The notes under the pieces were generated by a model. The model was given only the letters and a program-made list of their open reading frames with translations, did no database searches and had not been told where the DNA came from. The position numbers and the translations under genes are program-made. This document shows positions 49,562 through 57,543 of a stretch of 64,000 nucleotides of DNA, one piece after another. The first letter of the stretch is position 1; each line of letters opens with the position of its first letter. Origin of the DNA: JBCCMQ01 sp039026235 (GTDB lineage Bacteria; Pseudomonadota; Alphaproteobacteria; Rhodobacterales; Rhodobacteraceae); NCBI GenBank assembly GCA_039026235.1, contig JBCCMQ010000001.1, positions 806,001 through 870,000 of the forward strand, in the 5' to 3' direction.

Positions 49562-50566
49562 TTAGCTGTGCACCTCTTCAAGCAGCGAACGATCCCATAG
49601 GTCGCGCGTTACCTCGCGACCGAGCAGCGCCAGCGTCTCTATATTGGCGGCGACCGTGTCTTCGGTAAACCAACCGAATCCGTTCTCAGCCGTCAGGTCC
49701 GAGAACATCAAGGGCACCTGGCGCGCGGCCTGAAGTTCCTGCGTCTCAAGCGACAGACCCGCATCCGGAAACATGTCGACGGTCAGTTCCGCGGCCGCAT
49801 TGGTATTGGCGAAATAGTCGTTCCAACCCATGACCTCTCCCTTGAGAAGGGACACAAGCTCATCCCGGCGGTTGGCGATCGCATCCTCGGTCGCGATATA
49901 AGTCTGCGAATGCAGCGCATATCCATAGTCCGCCATCAGCATAGTGGTATTCTCAACGTCCTGTACGGTCATCGCGACAGGCAGGTCGGTTTCCCAACAA
50001 AGCAGACAGTCGACCTGACCGGCAACCAGAGGCGCGGGATCGTACTGTGTTGGCACGATCTCGATTGCATTGATGTCGACATCATTCAGCGTGCAGAGGG
50101 CCTGAAGAACCGGCGTGTTCGCAACGGCCATGCCTATGCGCTTGCCTACAAGATCGGACGGCGTATTCACCGGGTTCGAGGCAAGCGACGCGATGGCGAA
50201 TGGGTTTTTCTGCATCGCCACGGCGATGATTTTGAACGGGGCCCCTTGCGCCACGGCTGCGGCGGTATAGTCGGCGGCCGAAATCCCGACAAGGGCGGCG
50301 CCTGAGACCACGGGCGGCTCCACCGGCGCATTCGGTCCGCCCTGACTGAGAGAGACATCCAGTCCAAGATCGGACCAGTATCCCTTGCGAGATGCAATAT
50401 AGCTTCCTCCAAACTGCACGGAATGCAGCCAAGACAACTGAAAGTTAACCGGTTGAAGATTGGCGGCGAGCGCCGGCAGGCCCGCGCCTGCGGCGGCGAA
50501 GCCCGAAGCCGTTGTCTGAAGGAAGAAACGGCGGGTCAGGTGAATGGGTTGTGTCATGGGTAGCAT
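49562..50566 (-). CDS. NMT1/THI5-like ABC substrate-binding protein
   Basis: A 334-residue periplasmic binding protein of the SsuA/THI5 type (FQLSWLHSVQFGGSYIASRKGYW is the usual opening, with DLGLDVSL following). The N-terminus carries a twin-arginine signal, LTRRFFLQTTASGFAAAG, so export is by Tat. The first codons lie inside the end of the upstream UPF0104 gene in another frame. Two ATGs nine bases apart (50566 and 50557) compete for AAAGGA; the first is used here. Known ligands of the family include pyrimidine precursors, riboflavin, sulfonates and aromatic acids; the ligand here is not evident. Confidence 0.9.
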   Translation of the reverse strand: MLPMTQPIHLTRRFFLQTTASGFAAAGAGLPALAANLQPVNFQLSWLHSVQFGGSYIASRKGYWSDLGLDVSLSQGGPNAPVEPPVVSGAALVGISAADYTAAAVAQGAPFKIIAVAMQKNPFAIASLASNPVNTPSDLVGKRIGMAVANTPVLQALCTLNDVDINAIEIVPTQYDPAPLVAGQVDCLLCWETDLPVAMTVQDVENTTMLMADYGYALHSQTYIATEDAIANRRDELVSLLKGEVMGWNDYFANTNAAAELTVDMFPDAGLSLETQELQAARQVPLMFSDLTAENGFGWFTEDTVAANIETLALLGREVTRDLWDRSLLEEVHS

Positions 50567-51458
50567 GGGTCCTTTGGCCAGATTTGTCCGCGCGGGCAAG
50601 CTGTCCAAGAAAGACCAGCCCCGCGGGGAAAGTTGCGACAAGTAGGACGGCACCGTAGACAAGCCCGCTGGCGATCCCGGCATCCGCCGATGCACCGATC
50701 AGCGGGAACAGGGCCGCTGCTGCGGCTTCACGCCAGCCCCATCCGCCGATCGAGAGCGGTATGAGCATTGCGCAGAGGATTAAGGGGATCAAGGTCGTCC
50801 ATGCCGCAGGCGGGATCAGCGTACCAGTGGCCCGCGCGCTGGCGTAAAACCCGAAAAACAGGCACCCGGCGATCAGTGCACCATGAAACAAAAGTTCTGG
50901 TTGGCCGCAAAGCCTCAGCACCAGGGCCGCAATCCGTCCAAGCACGGAAGAGCTGCGCGCAAGGGCAACACCGCCCACGGCGCCGGCTGCAAGTCCGATA
51001 ACTCCAGCCCAGGCCCAGACTGGCCAGACGATGCCGCCGGGAAGGATTAGCGCCACCGCAAAGGACACGGACATGATGGCCAGAATGGCGATCTGGCCCA
51101 ACATACGCTCGACCAAAATGGACTTTGCCGCGAGCGCCAGGTTCGCTTCTTGCCTGACCCGCACCGCGCGGGCCACGTCGCCCGCAACGCCACCGGGAAG
51201 AACCGAATTTCCCAGTTGCGCAATGTAGTATTCGCCAACCGCCCTTCGGTAGGAGATCTTTATCGAACAGGCGCGGGCCACGATTTGCCAGCGACGGGCC
51301 ATCAGGAACGTTGCGATGGTCACCGCAGCGAAGGCGCCGCCGACCCAGACCGGATCCATCCCCCGAAAACGCACCCAGACGTCGCCCGCACCGGCCCACC
51401 AGAGGACCGCCGCAAGAACCCCGAACGAGACGGCAAACTTGGCCAACCGAGCGATCAT
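50445..51458 (-). CDS. UPF0104 / lysylphosphatidylglycerol synthase-type membrane protein
   Basis: A 337-residue polytopic membrane protein, like the flippase (TM) half of MprF without its transferase half. The family stretch AQLGNSVLPGGVAGDVARAVRVR lies near 80-102, and PLSIGGWGWREAAAAALFPLIG near 235. About eight membrane segments are visible. The last 50 residues are hydrophilic and Arg-rich (FGLRRRRRGPAG) and are encoded over the start of the binding-protein gene, so they are probably not a conserved domain. It overlaps the upstream gene by ATGA. A role in moving a lipid or polyprenyl-linked intermediate across the membrane fits family and operon. Confidence 0.88.
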   Translation of the reverse strand: MIARLAKFAVSFGVLAAVLWWAGAGDVWVRFRGMDPVWVGGAFAAVTIATFLMARRWQIVARACSIKISYRRAVGEYYIAQLGNSVLPGGVAGDVARAVRVRQEANLALAAKSILVERMLGQIAILAIMSVSFAVALILPGGIVWPVWAWAGVIGLAAGAVGGVALARSSSVLGRIAALVLRLCGQPELLFHGALIAGCLFFGFYASARATGTLIPPAAWTTLIPLILCAMLIPLSIGGWGWREAAAAALFPLIGASADAGIASGLVYGAVLLVATFPAGLVFLGQLARADKSGQRTHATHDTTHSPDPPFLPSDNGFGLRRRRRGPAGARRQSSTG

Positions 51459-53068
51459 TGCGTGGCCATCGCCGATTGCCCGGATGTGGTGAACGCATCA
51501 AGGAAATCGCCACGAAACGTATCCATCCGCCGAACAGGTCCGTCGCCCGCCGGGACCAATCCGTCCGTCCAGTCCCAATCGCTAATGAACTCGAGAACGT
51601 GGTCTGGCCCGATCATGTGGACGGCCACATCCTTGTTTTCGCTTCCCGCCACGAAACCTGCTGCCTGATGGTCTCCGGCAACAATGACAAGCGGCGCCGC
51701 ACTGCCAAGCTGGGCGACGTGGGAAAAGGCCGCGCGCAGGGCATAATCAACCGACCTACGATAGGCATCGCGCACGGCATCACGATCCTTCCAAAGCACG
51801 TTGGGCGCAGGCCCGGCCGCGGCCATTTCATTGAATATCGTGCCGTCGCCCACATCCTGCCAAGGCACCATTCGGGCAATCGGTGTCCAGGGCGCGTGGG
51901 ACGAAATCAGGGCCACCTGTACGAAATCCGGGCGCGGATCGGGCGGTAGAAGTTCTGGATAGACCGAAAGCGTGAACTGGTCCGGCATCGTCACCCAGCG
52001 GAAACGGTCCCCCTGGTACGTCATGTCCGCGGCCGGAATGACCAGATCGAAGCCCATGGCGCTGCTTTCGGGCCAGCCCACCGTTATGGCCGGCATGACG
52101 GCCGCTGTTCGGTAACCGGCTTCTTGCGCAAAATGGAACAGCCATTTGCGCCCACTGGCCAGCATCGCATTGTAGCGTCCCTGATCATTCGTCCAGAGAC
52201 CACTGGCAAAAGCGCCATGTGCCAGCCAGCTCTGCCCACCCGCTGTGGGCGAGGTCAGCCAGCCGCTTTTCATGGCAAAGCCCGCAGCCGATATCTCTTC
52301 CGCCGCGCGGTTCAGGGTTGCAAGATGCGTCGGTGCATAAAGTGGGTTATCAAAGCTTGCGCGGCCGTAACTTTCAATCCAGATCAAAAGCACGTCGCGC
52401 CCGTCCAGCCGGTCAAGCATACCGCTGCGCTGCGCGTAAGGATCGGACCGGGCGGCGTCGCCGAAGCTTATGAGTTCGGACGCCGTCGCCCGCATTTCCA
52501 TCCCGCGTTTGAAGGTAAGTCTGCTCGTCCACGCACTGCCCGGCGGGCTCCGATCAAAGCTCCAGTACTTCAGATGATGCCCGACATCGGCAACGGCCCA
52601 ACCCGCCGCGCCAATGGCAGTGACAGCAGCCAGTCCACGGACAAGTCCCGGTGCATTCAGACCCGACCAGACGCGCAGGCTTTGGAACAAGGCGAGATAG
52701 AACAACGTGAGTAGCAGCAAGGCGGCGATGACGGTCAAGACGGCCACGGCACCGCCGATGCTGTCCCGCAAAAGCGAAAATCCCGCTTCGATCAGAAACA
52801 GATCGAGGATCGGATTGAATGGCCGGTTATAGGCGCTGAACATCACGTAGTCGGCCAGTTTGATGAAAATCGCTGCGACAAGCACCAGAGTGAGCACATG
52901 GATGACCGCCAGCCGTCGCCCAAGCACGACCATGGTCAGGATCAGCACGGGAAGTTCCAGCGGCCAGCGGTTCAGCGCACTCCACTTCATGGTGCCTGGA
53001 TGGTTTGGCAGAACAAGGGCGGCGAAGATCACCCCTGCCCCGAGCGCCAGGAAAACAGCGCGCTTCAT
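51455..53068 (-). CDS. Membrane alkaline-phosphatase/sulfatase-fold enzyme (LtaS/EptA-like)
   Basis: A 537-residue protein with about five N-terminal membrane segments (to about residue 190) and a large extracytoplasmic catalytic domain. Putative metal ligands and nucleophile: Glu in VLLIWIESYG, Thr in WLTSPTAGGQSWLAHG, His in LISSHAPW and Asp-His in VIVAGDHQ. This is the layout of phosphoglycerol and phosphoethanolamine transferases that decorate lipids or polymers with phospholipid headgroups, though it may also hydrolyse. An overlong frame extends upstream into the CDP-alcohol gene; the ATG at 53068 overlaps its stop (ATGA). The link to a CDP-alcohol phosphatidyltransferase favours a headgroup transferase. 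Confidence 0.88.
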   Translation of the reverse strand: MKRAVFLALGAGVIFAALVLPNHPGTMKWSALNRWPLELPVLILTMVVLGRRLAVIHVLTLVLVAAIFIKLADYVMFSAYNRPFNPILDLFLIEAGFSLLRDSIGGAVAVLTVIAALLLLTLFYLALFQSLRVWSGLNAPGLVRGLAAVTAIGAAGWAVADVGHHLKYWSFDRSPPGSAWTSRLTFKRGMEMRATASELISFGDAARSDPYAQRSGMLDRLDGRDVLLIWIESYGRASFDNPLYAPTHLATLNRAAEEISAAGFAMKSGWLTSPTAGGQSWLAHGAFASGLWTNDQGRYNAMLASGRKWLFHFAQEAGYRTAAVMPAITVGWPESSAMGFDLVIPAADMTYQGDRFRWVTMPDQFTLSVYPELLPPDPRPDFVQVALISSHAPWTPIARMVPWQDVGDGTIFNEMAAAGPAPNVLWKDRDAVRDAYRRSVDYALRAAFSHVAQLGSAAPLVIVAGDHQAAGFVAGSENKDVAVHMIGPDHVLEFISDWDWTDGLVPAGDGPVRRMDTFRGDFLDAFTTSGQSAMATQ

Positions 53069-53805
53069 TTGCTGCGCCGCACAAGCCAGACGGTGTCGAC
53101 GGCAAACGACATCAGCACAAGGACCGCCGCCAATGCTGAAAGTGGCGGCGCGATCCACGGGGGCGTGACGGGCAGGACAAGCGCCATCAGCGTCCCGATC
53201 TGGAACACACAGATCGCCTTTCGCCGGAAAGCCTGCGGAAGCTCTCTTTGCAAAGCAGGGAGCGCCAAAGCCGCGACAACGAAGACGTATCGCGCAAAAC
53301 CCAGCACGAGGATGTCGGGTCCGGTTGTGCCGCCCATCAGGATCCACAGCGCCAGGACGGCCGCCAGGGCAGCATCGGTTTCCATGTCAAAGCGCGCGCC
53401 GAAGCTTGATACAAGCCCCGATCTCCGCGCAAGCCACCCGTCGAAGCCGTCGAGCGCGAAGGCGACAGACGACAAGGCAAAGAATAACCAGACGGAAAAT
53501 GCCGGATCGAACAGCGCGCCCAACAGAAAGGCTATGATCGCGGCGCGAAGCAGCGTTACAGAGTTGCACAGGCCGAAGTCGCCGTGGCGATAGTGCTGCA
53601 CCGTGCATTGGCAGACGATCAGCACCACAACAGCAAAGACCGCTGCGGGCAGCCAGGGCAGGCTCAGCGCGGCAAAACCGGCAAGCGACAGAATGACCAG
53701 TAGACCGGCAGAGATGCGCAACGCCTGAGCGGCCGGCGAAGACCAGTCCGCCGGGCGTGTCAGAACTCGTGTTTCACTTCGAAGCATTGCAAAATCCGCG
53801 CGCAA
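53065..53805 (-). CDS. CDP-alcohol phosphatidyltransferase family protein
   Basis: A 246-residue integral membrane enzyme with six hydrophobic segments. The complete family motif D-x2-DG-x2-AR-x8-G-x3-D-x3-D is present as DGFDGWLARR, eight residues spanning SGLVSSF, then GARFDMETD. Such enzymes transfer the phospho-alcohol or phosphatidyl part of a CDP-alcohol to an acceptor hydroxyl. Which alcohol is used is not evident; the genome's normal pgsA and pssA should be elsewhere. It overlaps the sulfatase-fold gene by four bases and follows the EEP gene by 30 bases. A second in-frame ATG seven codons in is possible. Confidence 0.92.
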   Translation of the reverse strand: MRADFAMLRSETRVLTRPADWSSPAAQALRISAGLLVILSLAGFAALSLPWLPAAVFAVVVLIVCQCTVQHYRHGDFGLCNSVTLLRAAIIAFLLGALFDPAFSVWLFFALSSVAFALDGFDGWLARRSGLVSSFGARFDMETDAALAAVLALWILMGGTTGPDILVLGFARYVFVVAALALPALQRELPQAFRRKAICVFQIGTLMALVLPVTPPWIAPPLSALAAVLVLMSFAVDTVWLVRRSK

Positions 53806-53835
53806 TTCGTGATACTTAGCCTTTGGTCGGGGATG

Positions 53836-54615
53836 TCAAACCACCGAGGCCAGTGTTGCTGGCGATATCTTATCGGCTCCCGCGATTGTGACCTCACCAA
53901 AGAGAGGCAAGTGGTCGGATGCGGCAGCGATCCGCCCACCGGTGACAACCTTTGCTAAAGATATCTGGCTGCCGCCGTCCGAGAGAATTCGGTCAAGCGG
54001 CAATAATGGCCGCCTGCTGGGAAACGTGGCCAAGGATGGTCCGCGAAATTGGGTGCCAATAACGCGTTCGCGGAACATCCAACCACCCCAGGGCCGCCAT
54101 TCGTTGAAGTCACCCAACAGCACAGTCTGCATGGGTGGCCGACGGCACATGTACTGACCGATTGTCCGCATCTGGATAACCCGTAGGGCTTGCGAAAGGG
54201 AAAGATGCATCGACATGATCCGTACAGTCGTTTGGCCTGAACCGACCTCGACCGAAACCGCACCGCGGTGGCAATGCCCCGGAAGGTCGATCACTTCCGC
54301 ATGGGTTAGGCTTAAGGCAGGACTGAGGAACAGAATCGTGCCGAGAAAGCCATCGCTCTCATCTCCCCAGCGAAGCTGATCGTCGTCTTGCGCGTAGCGG
54401 AGCCCTGTCACTGCCGAAATCCGCCCAACATCCAGAATGCGCCGATGGGGGCGGGTCTCTTCGTCAGCCTCTTGCAGGGCCAGAACATCGAGCGACAGGG
54501 GTGCAAGCGCGGTTTCTATGGCGTCCATAATGCGCCCGGGGTCCACACGCCCATCGGTGCCGCGCGCCCGGTGAACATTCCACGTCGCACATCGCAATGT
54601 CGTGAGAGTGGTCAT
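53836..54615 (-). CDS. Endonuclease/exonuclease/phosphatase (EEP) fold protein
   Basis: A 259-residue EEP-fold metal enzyme. The motif order is right: WNVHRARG with the first Asn, LALQEADE with the metal Glu, LLGDFNEW with the Asp-Asn pair, and AASDHLPLFGEV with the catalytic Asp-His. The superfamily holds nucleases, inositol and sphingomyelin phosphodiesterases. Heading an operon with a phosphatidyltransferase, a phosphoester-acting role on a lipid or CDP-alcohol is more likely than DNA repair, but this is inference. No signal peptide is visible. The divergent promoter region upstream carries the inverted repeat described separately. Confidence 0.87.
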   Translation of the reverse strand: MTTLTTLRCATWNVHRARGTDGRVDPGRIMDAIETALAPLSLDVLALQEADEETRPHRRILDVGRISAVTGLRYAQDDDQLRWGDESDGFLGTILFLSPALSLTHAEVIDLPGHCHRGAVSVEVGSGQTTVRIMSMHLSLSQALRVIQMRTIGQYMCRRPPMQTVLLGDFNEWRPWGGWMFRERVIGTQFRGPSLATFPSRRPLLPLDRILSDGGSQISLAKVVTGGRIAAASDHLPLFGEVTIAGADKISPATLASVV

Positions 54616-54678
54616 TTTATTGAAAGCCCGCGCGCACCCGCCCTATCTTCATTGAGCAGGAAGTAAGGCATAGGGTGT

Positions 54679-54701
54679 AACGGTCTAGTAGTGGGACCGT
54701 T
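54679..54701. promoter_or_regulatory. Perfect inverted repeat between the EEP operon and the yceI-like gene
   Basis: AACGGTC, nine bases, GACCGTT: a 23-base dyad with perfect seven-base arms. It is 36 bases upstream of the yceI-like start and 63 bases upstream of the EEP start, in a 122-base divergent region, so it could control both directions. No T-run follows, so it is not a terminator. The matching regulator is not evident. Confidence 0.6.
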
Positions 54702-54737
54702 TGGACCCAACCGCCACTGATTTTGAGAGGAGATATT

Positions 54738-55319
54738 TTGCGCCACCTTATTGTTTCCGCGTTGCTTTGTTCCACCGCAACGGGCGTGCATGCCGAAATG
54801 GGAAGTTATGAGCTCGATCCCGAGCATACCACCGTCTACTTCACCATCGATCATATCGGTTATGCAAAGACCCTCGGGGTCTTTACGGATGTGAGCGGAC
54901 AATTCAGTTATGATGCCAGTGCACAGGAATTGGGCCAAGTCGTCGTCACAATTGACGCCGCCTCAGTTCTGACCTTCAACAACGCCCGGGACGGCCATGT
55001 AAAGAACCGCGATTTCCTAAACGTTTCGCAGCATCCGGAAATCACATTCGTGGCGAACAGCGGCACGCCGACAAGCGACAGAACGGGCACTGTCACCGGC
55101 GAATTGACGATCCTTGGGCAAACCCAACCGGTGACATTGGAGGTGACGCTCAACAAAGCTGCCCAGTATCCTTTCGCACACCGCAAAGAGGTACTTGGAC
55201 TGTCGATGACCGCGTCCATCCAGCGCAGCGCCTTCGGGATGAGCTATGGTGTCGGGAACGGGCTTGTGGGCGACGAAGTGACCATCAACATCGAAACCGA
55301 AGCCATAAAGATGGACTGA
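54738..55319 (+). CDS. YceI family exported protein
   Basis: A 193-residue secreted lipid-binding-type protein. The signal peptide RHLIVSALLCSTATGVHA precedes the YceI barrel (YELDPEHTTVYFTIDHIGYAKTLGVF, then VKNRDFLNVSQHPEITFVAN, and SMTASIQRSAFGM). The start is taken as TTG at 54738, six bases after GGAG; a TTG 15 bases earlier would put that binding site within the gene. YceI proteins bind isoprenoid or fatty chains in the periplasm; expression is often induced by stress. It is divergent from the eight-gene envelope operon. Confidence 0.9.
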   Translation: MRHLIVSALLCSTATGVHAEMGSYELDPEHTTVYFTIDHIGYAKTLGVFTDVSGQFSYDASAQELGQVVVTIDAASVLTFNNARDGHVKNRDFLNVSQHPEITFVANSGTPTSDRTGTVTGELTILGQTQPVTLEVTLNKAAQYPFAHRKEVLGLSMTASIQRSAFGMSYGVGNGLVGDEVTINIETEAIKMD

Positions 55320-55432
55320 TCCGCTTGCCTTTACGGGCCGGTTGACGCCGCTCAAATGGATCTCAGGCCGGCCGGATGACATCGGTCGGGCCCGCAACCG
55401 CGCAGGTCACTACCCGGTGCCGACGATCCGGG

Positions 55433-56260
55433 TCACACCCGCCGGGCGTAGACGTCAAATGCGTTTGTGTCATGCGGAAGATCGATGATCCTTTGGCGCA
55501 TCTCACCTACTCCGACCCAGTTCCTGAACTGCATGACATGGTCTTCGCCAACGCTCATGTTGAAGCGATAAGCGCCAAGCATTGACAGCCGGTCGATGCA
55601 TTCGTCTCCTGCCGCCCGCTGGATCGTCGTCACTTCAAACGACAAAAGCGGAAGGGCGATCGAAACCCCTTTCAAGACTTCCGCTTCGTAACCTTCTACG
55701 TCGATCTTCACAAAATCCGGCACCCCGTGTTGTTCGATTAGCGTATCCAGGGTCGTGACGCGAACCTGTGTGAGGCCATCCCAGGTCTGACCCTCCCAAC
55801 CGGCCGCCCCGCTTGCCGCGGAAATAAATTCCCTTGCGGCGGTCGCGACCGTCGGATTTCCGGGGTTCAGAAAGAAGTCGAGCTCCCCTTTCCGGGCGCC
55901 CGCTGCCATGGGCAGCAGCGTCGCGCGCGGGCATCGCCCGTAAATCCGTCGCAGCGCCCGAAACACCAGCGGCTGAGGTTCCAGGGCCACAACCGTCGCG
56001 CCAAGTCTCAGAAAGCTTCCGGTCCGGTCGCCGACATGGGCGCCGATATCGAAAACAACGGACCCCGGCGCCACCAGCGCCGCATTCAAGCGATCCATCC
56101 GCGCCGTACGGTCGTGATCGCGGTAGTAGATGTCAAATGAACGGCGCAAGCCGCGCAGCGCGTTCGGGGCATGTCGCGGGCCCGCGTAACCGCCCTCGTA
56201 TATGCCCTGGCTGGCATCGTCCCTGGTCCTGGTCTTATGCGGTGGCAAGGATCGGACCAT
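55433..56260 (-). CDS. FkbM family methyltransferase
   Basis: A 275-residue SAM-dependent methyltransferase of the FkbM type: VVFDIGAHVGDRTGSFLRLGATVVALEPQP is the SAM-binding motif I with the acidic motif II, and DFVKIDVEGYEAEVLKG is the family signature. Members O-methylate polyketides and sugars of surface polysaccharides. It overlaps the last 26 bases of the serine-hydrolase gene upstream. No polysaccharide cluster is adjacent, apart from the GT-C-like gene two genes upstream. Confidence 0.9.
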   Translation of the reverse strand: MVRSLPPHKTRTRDDASQGIYEGGYAGPRHAPNALRGLRRSFDIYYRDHDRTARMDRLNAALVAPGSVVFDIGAHVGDRTGSFLRLGATVVALEPQPLVFRALRRIYGRCPRATLLPMAAGARKGELDFFLNPGNPTVATAAREFISAASGAAGWEGQTWDGLTQVRVTTLDTLIEQHGVPDFVKIDVEGYEAEVLKGVSIALPLLSFEVTTIQRAAGDECIDRLSMLGAYRFNMSVGEDHVMQFRNWVGVGEMRQRIIDLPHDTNAFDVYARRV

Positions 56261-57218
56261 CCAGCAGACGCATGAGATCGCCGAAGTATCCCCCCGATCT
56301 TGCGGGGCGGGTCGGATCGGACGTTATGGCCACGGCAAGATCACGCTCGAAATGGGCGGCAATCACCTGGCCACCATAGCCCCGCGCCAATACGTAACCC
56401 GACGAAGACAGGAACCAGCCGTAGCCATAGCCAAGTCCCGACCAGGGAGAGCGTGCGTAGGGGCGTGTTGATGCGTCAATCCAGCTTTCCGGGATGACCT
56501 GGGCGCCGTCAAACCTGCCACGGTCGCGCAGCATCGTTGCGATCTCAAGCATCGCACTGGGTCTCAGCGCCATTTCATTGCCGCCAAGGTAGTAGCCCTG
56601 GGGATCGCGGGTCCATGCGGGGATTTCGATGCCCAAGGGATCGCCGATCCTCTCACGGGCTTGGGACAGCAGGCTCTGTCCGGTGGCCTTGGCAAGGACC
56701 GCGCCCAGGATATGTGTTGAACCCGTCGAATACAGCATGCGTGTACCGGGCTCTGCCACCATGGGCCGCGACAGGGCATCGGCCACCCAGTTTCTCGAGC
56801 TGACCCAAGTGCCATAGTTGGCACCCGATGTCCGTTCCAGGCCCGCGCGTAACGTCACCAGATCTTCCATGGTGATGTCCCGGGCGCCAGCTGCCGCCTC
56901 TCTCGGCAGAATGGCCGGTGCCACATCGCCGATAGTTGCGGTTACCGACGGTATCTCGCCCTTCTCAATCGCGGCTCCGAGCAGCAAGGCTACGATACTC
57001 TTCGAACAAGATTTGATATTCGCCGGTCTGTTGAGACCTGGACCGCGCGGCGCTTCGGCAAAAACGGTGTCGGCACCACGCCGTATCTGCAGCGAGTGAA
57101 GCTGCGGCAGGTTGCCGACAGCATCCGTCAACGGATCGCTTTGCGCATGCACCCAAGGTGCGGCGGCAAGCGAAAGCCCTGATCCTAGAACAAAGTCTCG
57201 GCGCGTAACCATACTCAT
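56235..57218 (-). CDS. Beta-lactamase-fold serine hydrolase, Tat-exported
   Basis: A 327-residue class C beta-lactamase/penicillin-binding-protein-like hydrolase. The N-terminus RRDFVLGSGLSLAAA is a twin-arginine signal. The nucleophile is Ser in SCSKSIVALL (S-x2-K, about residues 72-75), the tyrosine motif is YSTGS, and the third box is near GYGGQ. These enzymes include esterases, D-aminopeptidases and peptidoglycan hydrolases as well as beta-lactamases; antibiotic resistance should not be assumed. The stop overlaps the start of the FkbM methyltransferase gene. Confidence 0.87.
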   Translation of the reverse strand: MSMVTRRDFVLGSGLSLAAAPWVHAQSDPLTDAVGNLPQLHSLQIRRGADTVFAEAPRGPGLNRPANIKSCSKSIVALLLGAAIEKGEIPSVTATIGDVAPAILPREAAAGARDITMEDLVTLRAGLERTSGANYGTWVSSRNWVADALSRPMVAEPGTRMLYSTGSTHILGAVLAKATGQSLLSQARERIGDPLGIEIPAWTRDPQGYYLGGNEMALRPSAMLEIATMLRDRGRFDGAQVIPESWIDASTRPYARSPWSGLGYGYGWFLSSSGYVLARGYGGQVIAAHFERDLAVAITSDPTRPARSGGYFGDLMRLLDGPILATA

Positions 57219-57543
57219 ACGATGTGGATACCGCGGCGCATTTGTCCAACCCTTTGGCGCTCACTTTTCCCTTATGATCCTGTGTCAAATTCGTCGGGGG
57301 CTTGCTCTAACTGAATTGCGGACGCTTGGGGCACAAACCGGCATGTTTCCGTACTGGCCCGAGGGTTTGGCAAACTCAGGACGGACACATGAAACTTGCA
57401 CGAACGAAAAAGGAATGGGCCGCGCCTCTGCGGTCCATAGAAACAAGAAACAGTACTGCGACTGGCAAGGGAAGCGATGCCAGTGCCTATGGTAATATCA
57501 ATTGACTTCAGTCGGCATGGTAAGTCGCATCCTGCCAAAGCCC
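57219..57543. other. Low-GC intergenic region, nothing recognised
   Basis: 325 bases between the serine hydrolase start and the stop of the membrane glycosyltransferase, visibly poorer in G+C than most of the window. Short frames on both strands show no family resemblance. No insertion-sequence end or terminator was identified, though the base composition and position suggest a junction of a transferred segment. Confidence 0.5.

Noticed and set aside
56235..57218. Antibiotic-resistance beta-lactamase
   Set aside because: The fold and S-x2-K motif are shared by many esterases and peptidases; nothing in sequence or context points to drug resistance.
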